Source of the DNA: DASQUK01 sp035697145
GTDB taxonomy: Bacteria > Actinomycetota > Acidimicrobiia > Acidimicrobiales > VFJN01
Assembly: GCA_035697145.1 (NCBI GenBank)
Contig: DASSDL010000134.1
Location: 1-27,127, forward strand
Length of the DNA stretch: 27,127 nt
Reading direction: 5' to 3'
Positions 7,636 to 15,434 of this stretch are shown one piece after another. The translations under genes were made by a program, and so were the position numbers. The notes beneath the pieces were generated by a model, which saw only the letters and a list, made by a program, of their open reading frames with translations, was not told where the DNA came from and did no database searches. Position 1 is the stretch's first letter. Each line of letters starts with the position of its first letter.

Positions 7636-8293
7636 CGCCGCCCTGGTGGCGGGGCGCGACCTGCGGGTCGAGCTGCGCAGCCGCGTCACCACCAATCAGG
7701 TGGCGCCGTTCTCGGTGCTGGTGCTGATCCTGTTCGCCTTCGCGCTCGACCCCGACCGCCAGCTCCTCGAGCGCCTGGCGTCGGGCCTCTACTGGACCGC
7801 GGTGTTGCTCGCGGCCCTGCTGGCCATCTCCCGAAGCGCCGCCATCGACGAGGCCGACGGCGTGCGTGACGCGCTCCGCCTGTCGGGCCTCGACCCCGCG
7901 GGGGTGTTCGTCGGCAAGGCGGCCGCCGTCGCCGCCGTGCTCCTCGGGCTGGAAGTGCTGCTGGGCGTGGGTGTGGTCGTCCTCTACGGCGTCGAGCTGG
8001 CCGGCGCCGGCCTGGTGGTGCTGGCCGGTGTGGCCGCGACCGTCGCGGTGGCCGCCACCGGTACCCTGTATGGCGCCCTGGTCAGCGGCCTGCGGGTTCG
8101 GGAGACGCTGCTTCCCCTGCTGCTCCTCCCCGTGCTGGCACCCGTGCTCATCGGCGCTACCCGCGCCTTCGAGGCGGCGCTGGCCGGAGTCCCCGCCGAC
8201 GGTTGGCCATGGTGCGGCCTCCTGGCGGGGCTCGCCATTCTGTACTCCGTCGCCGGCGCACTCGCCTACGGCACGCTCCTGGAGGGTTCGTGA
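7625..8293 (+). CDS. ccmB: Heme exporter membrane protein CcmB
   Basis: This 222-residue integral membrane protein has about six hydrophobic helices. It fits CcmB, the permease partner of CcmA. The start MWRDAALVAGRDLRVELRSR and the following hydrophobic segments resemble the family, as does the cytoplasmic loop RSAAIDEADGVRDALRLSGLDPAGVFVGKA, where CcmA is expected to dock. The length matches the usual ~220 residues. The ATG lies inside the end of ccmA, indicating translational coupling. Its stop overlaps the GTG start of ccmC. Confidence 0.93.
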   Translation: MWRDAALVAGRDLRVELRSRVTTNQVAPFSVLVLILFAFALDPDRQLLERLASGLYWTAVLLAALLAISRSAAIDEADGVRDALRLSGLDPAGVFVGKAAAVAAVLLGLEVLLGVGVVVLYGVELAGAGLVVLAGVAATVAVAATGTLYGALVSGLRVRETLLPLLLLPVLAPVLIGATRAFEAALAGVPADGWPWCGLLAGLAILYSVAGALAYGTLLEGS

Positions 8294-9111
8294 CCGCCCC
8301 AACCCCGACCACCGCGACCGGTACGCCCTATGGCGCCGGCGCGTCCGACGCCACAACTCGTCCAGTGGCGCCGGTTCACACGGGATCACGGGCCAGCCGG
8401 GTCCTGGGTGGGCTGGCGCTGGGAAGCATCGTGCTGCTGGTCCTGTACGGCCTGGTCTGGAGTCCGCCCGACGCCGAGATGGCCGATTCGGTGCGGCTGA
8501 TGTACATCCATGTGCCGGCCGCCAGTTTCCTCTACACGGGCTGCTTCATCACCACCGTCGCCTCGGCGCTGTGGCTGCGGCGGCGCACGCCGGGCTGGGA
8601 CGCCCTGGCCGGGGCCAGCGCCGAGATCTCGCTGGTGTTCGCCGCCATCACGCTGGGGACCGGCTCGCTCTGGGGCCGCCCCACCTGGGGCACCTACTGG
8701 ACGTGGGATGCCCGCCTCACCTCAACCGCCCTGCTCACCGCCCTCCTCATCGGCTACCTGGCGCTGCGGCGGCTCGACGTCGATCCCACCGCCCGCTCGA
8801 CCCGGGCGGCGGTGCTGGGCCTGTTGCTGGTCCCCAACGTGATCATCGTCAACCGCTCGGTCGAGTGGTGGCGGTCGCTGCACCAGCAGTCCACGCTGGT
8901 CAAGCTCGATCCCACCATCGAGGGCCAGATGCTGGTGGCGCTGATGGTGGGGTTCCTAGCCGTGGGGCTGGTGTTCACATGGTTGCTGGTCCACCGGTTC
9001 CGGGTCGCGTGGCTCGAGTACCAGTCCGAGCGGTTGGACCTCGACCTGGCGCTGGTCGAGCGGCGCGCGGAGGCCGGGCGGGCCAGCGAGGCCGGAAGGA
9101 CGCCGGCATGA
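8290..9111 (+). CDS. ccmC: Heme-handling protein CcmC
   Basis: CcmC binds heme at its external face and transfers it to CcmE. This 273-residue protein has six predicted helices and the tryptophan-rich WWD signature WGRPTWGTYWTWD at 128-140. The two heme-axial histidines are visible: His74 in YIHVPAA and His198 in VEWWRSLHQ. The N-terminus carries a Thr/Ala-rich extension of about 30 residues before the first helix. The GTG at 8290 was chosen because it overlaps the ccmB stop as GTGA, the coupling used throughout this operon. An earlier ATG at 8203 would lie deep inside ccmB. Confidence 0.94.
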   Translation: MTAPTPTTATGTPYGAGASDATTRPVAPVHTGSRASRVLGGLALGSIVLLVLYGLVWSPPDAEMADSVRLMYIHVPAASFLYTGCFITTVASALWLRRRTPGWDALAGASAEISLVFAAITLGTGSLWGRPTWGTYWTWDARLTSTALLTALLIGYLALRRLDVDPTARSTRAAVLGLLLVPNVIIVNRSVEWWRSLHQQSTLVKLDPTIEGQMLVALMVGFLAVGLVFTWLLVHRFRVAWLEYQSERLDLDLALVERRAEAGRASEAGRTPA

Positions 9112-9251
9112 TCGCCATGACGCATGCTGGCTACATCGCCGCCGGGTGGGGCGGCGCCGCCGCCATCGTCGGCGCCTACGCCGTGTGGGTGCTGCGGCGG
9201 GGGCGCGCCCTGTCGCGTCAGGTGCCGCCCGAGGAGCGTCGGTGGAGCTGA
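9108..9251 (+). CDS. ccmD: Small membrane protein CcmD
   Basis: CcmD is a small helical protein that stabilises the CcmC-CcmE complex and helps holo-CcmE release. This 47-residue product has the expected form: a short N-terminus, one membrane helix (AGYIAAGWGGAAAIVGAYAVWVL) and a basic cytoplasmic tail (RRGRALSRQ). Its ATG overlaps the ccmC stop (ATGA) and its end overlaps the GTG of ccmE by ten bases. The position between ccmC and ccmE is the usual one. Sequence conservation in CcmD is low, so context carries much of the call. Confidence 0.88.
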   Translation: MIAMTHAGYIAAGWGGAAAIVGAYAVWVLRRGRALSRQVPPEERRWS

Positions 9252-9793
9252 CACCCCGCACGTTCGACGACACCGGCGGCGACGACGAGGGTGGTGCGGT
9301 TGTCACCCGGCCCCGGCCCGGCGGTCCCCGGGCCCGGCGCCGTCGCTGGGTGCCGCTCGCCGTGCTGGGCGTCGTCCTGGTCGTGCTCGGCGTCCTGGTG
9401 TTCAAGGGTCTGTCCGACGCCACGCTCTATTTCCGCAACGCCGACGAGGCCGTGGCCCAGCGCGAGAGCCTCGGCACCCAGCGCTTCCGCCTCCAGGGGA
9501 CCGTGACCGGGAACCCGACGGAAGCCGATGGAGTGGTCAGCTTCGCGGTGGCTTTCAACGGCGCGTCGGTCGACGTTCGCCACGTCGGGAGCCCACCCGA
9601 GCTGTTCCGGCCCGGCGTACCGGTCGTCCTCGAGGGCCACTGGGACGAATCGGGTGACGTGTTCGACAGCGACCGCATCATGATCAAGCACGACGCCACC
9701 TACGAGTCCGAGGACGACTACCGGCAGCGGATGCGGGAGGCCGAGCAGGGCGGGTCGGCGCTGGCCGACGACACGGAGGCCCACACGCCGTGA
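9242..9793 (+). CDS. ccmE: Heme chaperone CcmE
   Basis: CcmE covalently holds heme outside the membrane and delivers it to the CcmF/H ligase. The 183-residue protein has a basic N-terminus and one anchor helix (about 36-54). Its OB-fold beta domain carries FRLQGTVTGN, VVSFAVAF and VVLEGHWD. The heme-attaching histidine is His150 in IKHDATY, with Tyr154 four residues on, so it has the classical HxxxY and not the CxxxY variant. The N-terminal extension is longer than in proteobacterial CcmE. The GTG at 9242 has GAGGAG eight bases upstream inside ccmD. Its stop overlaps the GTG of ccmF. Confidence 0.94.
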   Translation: MELTPRTFDDTGGDDEGGAVVTRPRPGGPRARRRRWVPLAVLGVVLVVLGVLVFKGLSDATLYFRNADEAVAQRESLGTQRFRLQGTVTGNPTEADGVVSFAVAFNGASVDVRHVGSPPELFRPGVPVVLEGHWDESGDVFDSDRIMIKHDATYESEDDYRQRMREAEQGGSALADDTEAHTP

Positions 9794-11814
9794 ACGCCGC
9801 CCTCGGCCAGGGGGGCGTCATCCTGGGCGTGGCCGCCTCGCTGGGGGGCGTGGCCACGCTGGCGGTGGCGCTGCGCCAGCGCCGGTTGCACTTGATCGCC
9901 GTGGGCCGGTCCTACGCCCTGCTGGCGCTCCTGGGCGCCGTGGTGGCGGTGGTGGCGATGGAGCGGGCGCTCATCACGCGCGACTTCACCGTCCAGTACG
10001 TGGCCGACACCGGCAGCCACAAGACCCCGGCCCTCTACAACGTCGCCACGCTCTGGGCCGCGCTGGAGGGCTCGCTGCTGCTGTGGGTCCTCGTGCTCAC
10101 CGGCTACATCGCGCTGGTCGTCCACAAGTTCCGACGGCGGCTGAACGACCCGCTGGTGGGGTGGGCGCTGCTGACCATGCTGGTGGTCAGCTCGTTCTTC
10201 TTCCTGTTGCTGCTGTTCCCCGCCAACCCGTTCCACACTTTCGACCCGCCCCCGGGTTTCGACGGCCCCGGCCCCAACCCGCTGCTGCAGAACCATCCAT
10301 TGATGGCGTTCCACCCACCGATGCTCTATCTCGGGATCGTCGGGTTCACGGTGCCGTTCGCCTTTGCGGTGGCGGCGCTGGCCACGGGCAGGGTGGGGGA
10401 GGGCTGGCTGCTGGAGACCCGTCGCTGGACCCTCTTCGCCTGGGGCTTCCTCACGGTCGGCATCGTCCTCGGGGCCTGGTGGAGCTACGAGGTGCTCAAC
10501 TGGGGTGGCTACTGGGGATGGGATCCGGTGGAGAACGCAGTGCTGCTCCCCTGGCTCACCGGCACCGCCTACCTGCACTCGGTGCTGGTGCAGGAGCGGC
10601 GGGGGATGCTCCGGGTCTGGAACCTGTCGCTCCTGTGCGCCACGTTCAGCCTCACCATCCTGGCGACGTTCCTCACGCGCTCCGGCGTGATCGCCTCAGT
10701 GCACTCGTTCACCGAGAGCGACATCGGTGTGTGGCTCCTGTCGTTCTTCGGCCTGATCGTGGCCGTGACCCTGGGACTGATCGGTTGGCGCGGCGACCGC
10801 CTGCGGGCACCCGGGCGGATCGACTCGCCGTTGTCGCGCGAGGGCGCGTTCCTGGCCAACAACGTGCTGTTCGCGGGGTTCGCCTTCGTGGTGCTGCTGG
10901 GCACCGTTTTTCCGCTCATCGTGGAAGCCCTCAACGGCGAGCAGCTGTCGGTCGGTGCCCCGTACTTCGACCGCATGACCATGCCGATCGGGATCACCCT
11001 GCTGTTCCTCATGGCCGTGGCCCCGGTGCTGCCGTGGCGCAAGGCGTCGAGCGAGCTGCTGTCGCAACGCCTGTTCTGGCCGGCGTGGGTGGGGACGGGG
11101 GCCGTCGTCGTGGCCGTGCTGCTGGGCGCCCGCGGGCTTGCGCCCCTGCTGGCGTTCGGCCTCGGGGGGTTTGCCGGGGGCGCGGCGCTGCGGCAGGTGG
11201 TGCTGGCCTCGCGCCGGCAGGGCTGGCGGGGCGTCGTGGGCCGCACCAACGGCGGGATGGTCGTGCACCTCGGCGTGGTGCTGATCGCCGTGGCCCTGGC
11301 GGCGTCTAGCAGCTACGACACCGAACGCGAGCTGACGATGAACGTCGACGACAGCGCCACCGTCGCCGGCCGCGAGATCACCTACGTGGGCCCGCGCACC
11401 ATCGAGGAACCCAACAAGACGTCGATCCGGGCGCGGGTGAGCATCGACGGTCAGGTGTACGAGCCGGCCATCAATCGCTTCGGCGAGGGGGAGACCGCGG
11501 TGGGGACCCCTGCGGTCGCGACATCGCCGGCCCGCGACGTGTACCTCGCCCTGCTGCAGGTGCCCGACGAGGACAATGCCGGACGCATCGTCCTCCGGGT
11601 GGTGGTGCAGCCGCTGGTGATGTGGTTGTGGATCGGCGGGGCGGTGATGCTGGCCGGCACCGTGCTGGCTGCGTTCCCGGGTCGCCGCCGCAGCCCCATC
11701 GCACCCGTGTCGGAGCCGCAGCGCGAGGCGCCGGGCGCGCCGGTGCCGGCGTCGTCCAACGGCGACGGTCATGCCGACAGCACCGACGAGGAACCGGTCG
11801 AGGTGCCCACATGA
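9790..11814 (+). CDS. ccmF: Cytochrome c heme lyase subunit CcmF
   Basis: CcmF is the membrane core of the heme ligase that joins heme to CxxCH motifs of apocytochromes. The 674-residue protein has many membrane helices and the WWD domain segment NWGGYWGWDPVENAVLLPW (237-255). The conserved histidines are all present: His175 in AFHPPMLYLG and His263 in AYLHSVLVQ near the start, then His305 in VHSFTESD and His493 in VVHLGVVLI. A soluble extracytoplasmic region follows (about 505-600), then a last helix and a polar tail. The GTG at 9790 overlaps the ccmE stop. The length is typical. This is the most diagnostic gene of the operon. Confidence 0.96.
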   Translation: MNAALGQGGVILGVAASLGGVATLAVALRQRRLHLIAVGRSYALLALLGAVVAVVAMERALITRDFTVQYVADTGSHKTPALYNVATLWAALEGSLLLWVLVLTGYIALVVHKFRRRLNDPLVGWALLTMLVVSSFFFLLLLFPANPFHTFDPPPGFDGPGPNPLLQNHPLMAFHPPMLYLGIVGFTVPFAFAVAALATGRVGEGWLLETRRWTLFAWGFLTVGIVLGAWWSYEVLNWGGYWGWDPVENAVLLPWLTGTAYLHSVLVQERRGMLRVWNLSLLCATFSLTILATFLTRSGVIASVHSFTESDIGVWLLSFFGLIVAVTLGLIGWRGDRLRAPGRIDSPLSREGAFLANNVLFAGFAFVVLLGTVFPLIVEALNGEQLSVGAPYFDRMTMPIGITLLFLMAVAPVLPWRKASSELLSQRLFWPAWVGTGAVVVAVLLGARGLAPLLAFGLGGFAGGAALRQVVLASRRQGWRGVVGRTNGGMVVHLGVVLIAVALAASSSYDTERELTMNVDDSATVAGREITYVGPRTIEEPNKTSIRARVSIDGQVYEPAINRFGEGETAVGTPAVATSPARDVYLALLQVPDEDNAGRIVLRVVVQPLVMWLWIGGAVMLAGTVLAAFPGRRRSPIAPVSEPQREAPGAPVPASSNGDGHADSTDEEPVEVPT

Positions 11815-12428
11815 CTGCCCCGGTGTCGGTGACGCCAGAACCCGAGGGCGACGACGTCGCGGAGGCGCCGGCGCGGCGGCGAACGGGACTGATCGTGTCG
11901 GCGGTGGTGGCGGTGCTGGCGATCGGGTTCGTCGCCGTGCTGGCCACACGCGAGCCGGCCACCGACCGCCGGCGCGACTCGCCGCTCATCGGCAAGGTGG
12001 TGCCCCCGCTGGCGGGCGAGACCCTCGCGGGCGGCGGTTTCGACATCGACGGGCAGCAGGGTCGCTGGGTGGTGGTCAACTTCTTCGCCACCTGGTGCGT
12101 GCCGTGCCGGATCGAGCACCCCGAGCTCGACGCCTTCGACCGTGCGCACCGCCGCACCGGCGACGCCGTGCTCGTGAGCGTCCTGTTCGACGACGACCCG
12201 GCCAGCGCCCGCGACTTCTTCGAGCGCAACGGCGGGGACTGGCCGGTGGTGCTCGACAGCGACGGACTGATCGCCAGCGCCTTCGGCACCCCCAAGGTGC
12301 CGGAGAGCTACCTCGTGACGCCCAACGGCCGGGTGGCGGCCAAGTTCACGGGCGGCGTCACCCGGGACGGGCTGGATCGCGCCATCGATCAGATCGAGCA
12401 GGGCGCCGCCGATCGCGAGGCGCCATGA
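11811..12428 (+). CDS. ccmG: Thiol-disulfide oxidoreductase CcmG/DsbE-like
   Basis: CcmG keeps the apocytochrome CxxCH cysteines reduced for heme attachment. The 205-residue protein has an N-terminal anchor helix (about 26-46) and then a thioredoxin fold with the active site ATWCVPC (Cys96, Cys99). Further on, the cis-proline region PKVPESYLVTPNG has the family's usual form. It acts outside the membrane. The ATG overlaps the ccmF stop (ATGA). Proteins of this type also occur in other redox pathways, but the position between ccmF and ccmH is decisive. Confidence 0.93.
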   Translation: MTAPVSVTPEPEGDDVAEAPARRRTGLIVSAVVAVLAIGFVAVLATREPATDRRRDSPLIGKVVPPLAGETLAGGGFDIDGQQGRWVVVNFFATWCVPCRIEHPELDAFDRAHRRTGDAVLVSVLFDDDPASARDFFERNGGDWPVVLDSDGLIASAFGTPKVPESYLVTPNGRVAAKFTGGVTRDGLDRAIDQIEQGAADREAP

Positions 12429-12916
12429 GACGCCCCCGCGTGATCGGCTGGCTCGCCATGGCCGTGGTACTGGTGGTGGCGCTGGCGGCGGGCGTCGTCG
12501 ACGACGGCGGGCCCAGCACCCCCGAGGAGCGCGCCCGCAGCCTGGCAGAGACCGTCGCCTGCCCGGCGTGCGACGGCCAGTCGGTGGCCGAGTCCGACGC
12601 CGCCGCGTCCCGGGGGATACGCACCCTGATCGCCGAGCGCATCGACGAGGGTGCCAGCGACGACGCCATCCGTGATGAGCTGGTCGCCACGTGGGGCGAG
12701 TCGATCCTGCTCACGCCCGACAGCTCGGGGGTGGGCGGGCTGGTGTGGGTCCTGCCCGTCGTGGCCCTGGTGCTGGCGCTGGCCGGCGTTGCGTACGTGT
12801 TCTGGCGCTGGCGGGGCACGGCTGCCGTACACGCCAGCGACGGCGACCGCTCGCTGGTTGACCGGGCGCTGGCAACGGCCACCCCTCGCGAGGACGGTCA
12901 GGAGCCGCGCTCATGA
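12425..12916 (+). CDS. ccmH: Cytochrome c maturation protein CcmH
   Basis: CcmH (CcmL/CycL type) is a membrane-anchored thiol protein that acts with CcmF and CcmG on apocytochromes. The 163-residue product starts with a signal/anchor helix. It carries ETVACPACDGQSVAESDA, the counterpart of the family RCPxCQNQS motif, with active cysteines Cys46 and Cys49. The helix bundle after it (IRTLIAERIDEGASDDAIRDELVATWGESILL) is typical, and a second membrane helix follows (about 103-124). The ATG overlaps the ccmG stop and the stop overlaps the ccmI start. Confidence 0.93.
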   Translation: MRRPRVIGWLAMAVVLVVALAAGVVDDGGPSTPEERARSLAETVACPACDGQSVAESDAAASRGIRTLIAERIDEGASDDAIRDELVATWGESILLTPDSSGVGGLVWVLPVVALVLALAGVAYVFWRWRGTAAVHASDGDRSLVDRALATATPREDGQEPRS

Positions 12917-13662
12917 CTGCGGTCGAAGGCACGCGGCCCCTCGATCCCGACACGCTGGCGGCCCTGGAGGAGCAGCGTGACTTCCTGCTGCGCTCGCTCG
13001 AGGACCTCGAGCGCGAGCACGACGCCGGTGACGTCGATGACCATGACTACGCGTCCCTCAAGGACGACTACACCGCCCGCGCCGCTCGCAGCATCCGCGC
13101 CATCGAGGCCCACCACGCCCGGATCGCCGCCGCTCGTCCGTCGCGATCCTGGCCCCGCACGATGGCCGCGATTGCGGGCGTGGTGGCGTTCGCCGTGGTG
13201 GCGGGCGTGCTCGTGGCCCGCTTCTCCGGGCGCCGAGAGGCCGGCGACGCCCTCACCGGCGACATCCGGGAGTCGACGCGCACGCAGCTCGACGACGCCC
13301 GGCTCGCCCTGCAGCAGGAGCGCTACGACGACGCCATCGAGATCTACGACGCGGTGCTCGCCGAGCAGCCCGACAACATCGAGGCCATGGCCTACAAGGG
13401 CCGGGCACAGATCGGCAATGGCGACATGGACGGCGTCCTCACGCTGATCCACGCCGCCGAGGCCGACCCCGACTACCCGGACACGCACTACTTCCTGGCC
13501 GGCGCATTCGCGATCGCGGGTCGTTACGACTCGGCGCTCCAGGAGCTCGACAGGTTCGACGCGCTCGATCCACCCCCCGCCCTCGCCGCCGAGGCCGACG
13601 ACCTGCGCTCGCAGATCGAGGCGCTGCAAGCGGCATCGACGTCGACCACTGCACCTGGCTGA
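12913..13662 (+). CDS. ccmI: CcmI-like TPR protein
   Basis: CcmI proteins act as apocytochrome chaperones for the heme ligase. This 249-residue protein has a helical N-terminal part with the family-like pattern LEDLEREHDAGDVDDHDYASLKDDY. One membrane helix lies at about 76-101, followed by two to three TPR-like helix pairs (ARLALQQERYDDAIEIYDAVLAEQPDN and onward). Canonical CcmI begins with a membrane helix. Here the coiled-coil region comes first, so the topology resembles a CcmI without its first helix. It is the last gene of the operon, starting inside the ccmH end (ATGA overlap). The Ccm context makes the assignment likely; alone it would only be called a TPR protein. Confidence 0.82.
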   Translation: MTAVEGTRPLDPDTLAALEEQRDFLLRSLEDLEREHDAGDVDDHDYASLKDDYTARAARSIRAIEAHHARIAAARPSRSWPRTMAAIAGVVAFAVVAGVLVARFSGRREAGDALTGDIRESTRTQLDDARLALQQERYDDAIEIYDAVLAEQPDNIEAMAYKGRAQIGNGDMDGVLTLIHAAEADPDYPDTHYFLAGAFAIAGRYDSALQELDRFDALDPPPALAAEADDLRSQIEALQAASTSTTAPG

Positions 13663-13678
13663 GATCCGACACGTTCTC

Positions 13679-14167
13679 TTACAGGCGTGCGTGCGCGGCG
13701 GCGTCGACCGGGGGGATGTAGCGGGCCTTGCTCCAGCGGGCGCCGTCCCGGGTCAGCACCCAGATCGACCCCTTGGGCCACATGAACGGGTCCCTGAAGC
13801 GGGTGGTCCCGGCCTTGAGGATCCTGAGCATGTCGGGGATCACGTCGCCGTGGCTGCAGATGAGGGCCGCGGTCCGCTCCTTGCTCAGCTCGGCGGCGAG
13901 GACCAGCGCCTGGTCGCCGTCGCTGCCCTCGCGCAGCCGGTCGTCGGCGTCGACCCGCAGGCCGAGGCGGTCGGCCAGCGGCTCCAGGGTCTGCACGCAC
14001 CGCATCGAGGGGCTGCTGACCAGCCGCGACAACCCGACTCCGGCCAGCTGGTCGGCGATGGCCGTCGCCTGCTTGTGGCCCCGGCGGCTGAGCGGCCGAT
14101 CGTCGTCCGGGCCCCCCCACGCCGAGCGGCTGCCGGCGTGCGCGTGGCGGACCACGTAGAGCTTCAT
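13679..14167 (-). CDS. SixA-like histidine phosphatase
   Basis: This 162-residue protein is a histidine phosphatase superfamily member. KLYVVRHAHAG at 2-12 carries the RHA/RHG catalytic motif, with the phospho-accepting histidine in VRHA. The later SSPSMRCVQTLE and ICSHGDVIPD segments supply the second Arg and His of the pocket. Its size and motif order match SixA-type phosphohistidine phosphatases and short RHG proteins, so the natural substrate is uncertain. The ATG at 14167 is preceded directly by GAGGAG. The gene begins 22 bases after the cysteine desulfurase stop, so the two are probably cotranscribed. It ends 16 bases from the convergent ccmI stop. Confidence 0.88.
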   Translation of the reverse strand: MKLYVVRHAHAGSRSAWGGPDDDRPLSRRGHKQATAIADQLAGVGLSRLVSSPSMRCVQTLEPLADRLGLRVDADDRLREGSDGDQALVLAAELSKERTAALICSHGDVIPDMLRILKAGTTRFRDPFMWPKGSIWVLTRDGARWSKARYIPPVDAAAHARL

Positions 14168-14189
14168 CTCCTCAGCCTGCGCATCGCCG

Positions 14190-15314
14190 TCATTCTGTCC
14201 GAGCGAGGGCTCGGAGGTCCGCGAGAACGGCGGGGAGTGCGGCCAGCAGTCGGTCGACGTCGGCGTCGGTCGTCGACCACCCCACCGACAGGCGCAGGCT
14301 GTGATGGGCGTCGACACCCATGGCCTCGAGCACCGGCGACGGCTCCAACGCCTCGGACGAGCAGGCGCTGCCGGAGTGGGCGGCGATGCCGGCCCGGTCG
14401 AGGCCCAGCAGCACCGCCTGGGGTTCGACGCCCTCGACCCCGAAGCACACGATGTGCGGCACCCGGTCGACGGGATCGCCGTACACCACCAGCCCCAGGG
14501 CGCGGTCCGCCGCGGCATCGAGGATCCGCTTCGTCAGGCGCCGTTGCTCGGCGCCGTCGGCCGCCACGGCGCCGTCCGACAGGGCGCCGCACAGGGCGCC
14601 GAAGCCGGCGATGGGGGCAACGTTCTCCAGCCCCGCTCGGCGGGCGCGCTCCTGGTCGCCGCCGACCAGCAGCGCCGGCAGCCGCAGTCCCTGGCGGACC
14701 AGCAGGGCACCCACCCCGGTCGGCCCGCCGAACTTGTGGGCGCTGATCGACATCAGGTCGGCGCCCAGCGCCCGGAAGTCGACGTCGACGTGCCCCACCG
14801 CCTGGGCCGCGTCCACGTGCACCAGCACCCCCCGCTCGTGGCACGCCGCCGTCACCCCGGCGACCGGCTGCACGGTCCCCACCTCGTGGTTCGCCCACTG
14901 CAGATGCACGAGCGCCGTGTCGGGCCGCACCGCGGCCAGCACGTCCTCGACGGCCACCCGCCCCCGGCCGTCGACCGGCACCCGCGTGACCTCCCCGTGG
15001 CGCTCGGCGGCGAGACGCACGGCGGAGTGCTCGACCGCCGAGACCACCTGGTGGGCTCCCCGGGTGGCGGCGCCCCAGCAGGCGGCGGCGATGGCCTCGG
15101 TCGCCCCGCTGGTGAACACAACCTCGCGGGGACGGGCCCCGATCAGCCCGGCCACCCCGTGGCGGGCGTCCTCCACCGCCACCCGAGTGGACAGGCCCTC
15201 GGCGTGGATGCGCCCGGGGTCACCCGTTCGATCGAGCTGATCGATGAGCGCGGTCCGCGCCTCGGGTCGCAACGGTGACGTCGAGGCGTGGTCGAGATAC
15301 ACGCGCTCGAGCAT
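14190..15314 (-). CDS. Cysteine desulfurase (NifS/IscS-like)
   Basis: This PLP enzyme takes sulfur from cysteine, leaving alanine and a persulfide that feeds Fe-S clusters or thiolated tRNA. The 374-residue protein shows YLDHASTSPLRPE at the start and His96 in VEHSAV. The PLP-binding DAAQAVGH region and Lys194 in SAHKFGGP are present. The persulfide-forming Cys318 sits in the loop SGSACSSEALEPS. Its length is that of the NifS/IscS class I group, not SufS. No scaffold (iscU) gene is adjacent. The sixA-like gene follows. The SufR-like regulator gene lies upstream on the same strand, separated by a hairpin. The promoter appears leaderless. The symbol (iscS or nifS) cannot be decided. Confidence 0.92.
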   Translation of the reverse strand: MLERVYLDHASTSPLRPEARTALIDQLDRTGDPGRIHAEGLSTRVAVEDARHGVAGLIGARPREVVFTSGATEAIAAACWGAATRGAHQVVSAVEHSAVRLAAERHGEVTRVPVDGRGRVAVEDVLAAVRPDTALVHLQWANHEVGTVQPVAGVTAACHERGVLVHVDAAQAVGHVDVDFRALGADLMSISAHKFGGPTGVGALLVRQGLRLPALLVGGDQERARRAGLENVAPIAGFGALCGALSDGAVAADGAEQRRLTKRILDAAADRALGLVVYGDPVDRVPHIVCFGVEGVEPQAVLLGLDRAGIAAHSGSACSSEALEPSPVLEAMGVDAHHSLRLSVGWSTTDADVDRLLAALPAVLADLRALARTE

Positions 15315-15315
15315 G

Positions 15316-15351
15316 CGGTGGTTATAGCGGCCACAACGCCCCTAACCACCG
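15316..15351. promoter_or_regulatory. Leaderless promoter of the cysteine desulfurase with an inverted repeat
   Basis: On the minus strand TATAAC (15326-15321) lies six bases before the ATG at 15314, which fits a leaderless start. The perfect arms CGGTGGTTA (15316-15324) and TAACCACCG (15343-15351) are 18 bases apart. One arm overlaps the -10; the other covers the expected -35 position (GTGGTT on the minus strand). This is a candidate operator for the neighbouring SufR-like regulator. Binding is inferred only. Confidence 0.5.
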
Positions 15352-15382
15352 AAAGGTTGCCGAGGGGGCGGGGCGTGGCGGT

Positions 15383-15424
15383 AGGCAGCCGCCCCGGGGG
15401 GAGGGGAAGGAAGGGCGGCTGCCT
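15383..15424 (-). terminator. Strong hairpin after the SufR-like gene
   Basis: AGGCAGCCGCCC (15383-15394) and GGGCGGCTGCCT (15413-15424) pair perfectly over 12 bp with an 18-base loop. The stem starts 11 bases past the stop codon of the SufR-like gene and lies before the cysteine desulfurase promoter, so it would separate the two units. It lacks a clear T-run on either strand. Confidence 0.6.
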
Positions 15425-15434
15425 TCCGCCGTAC

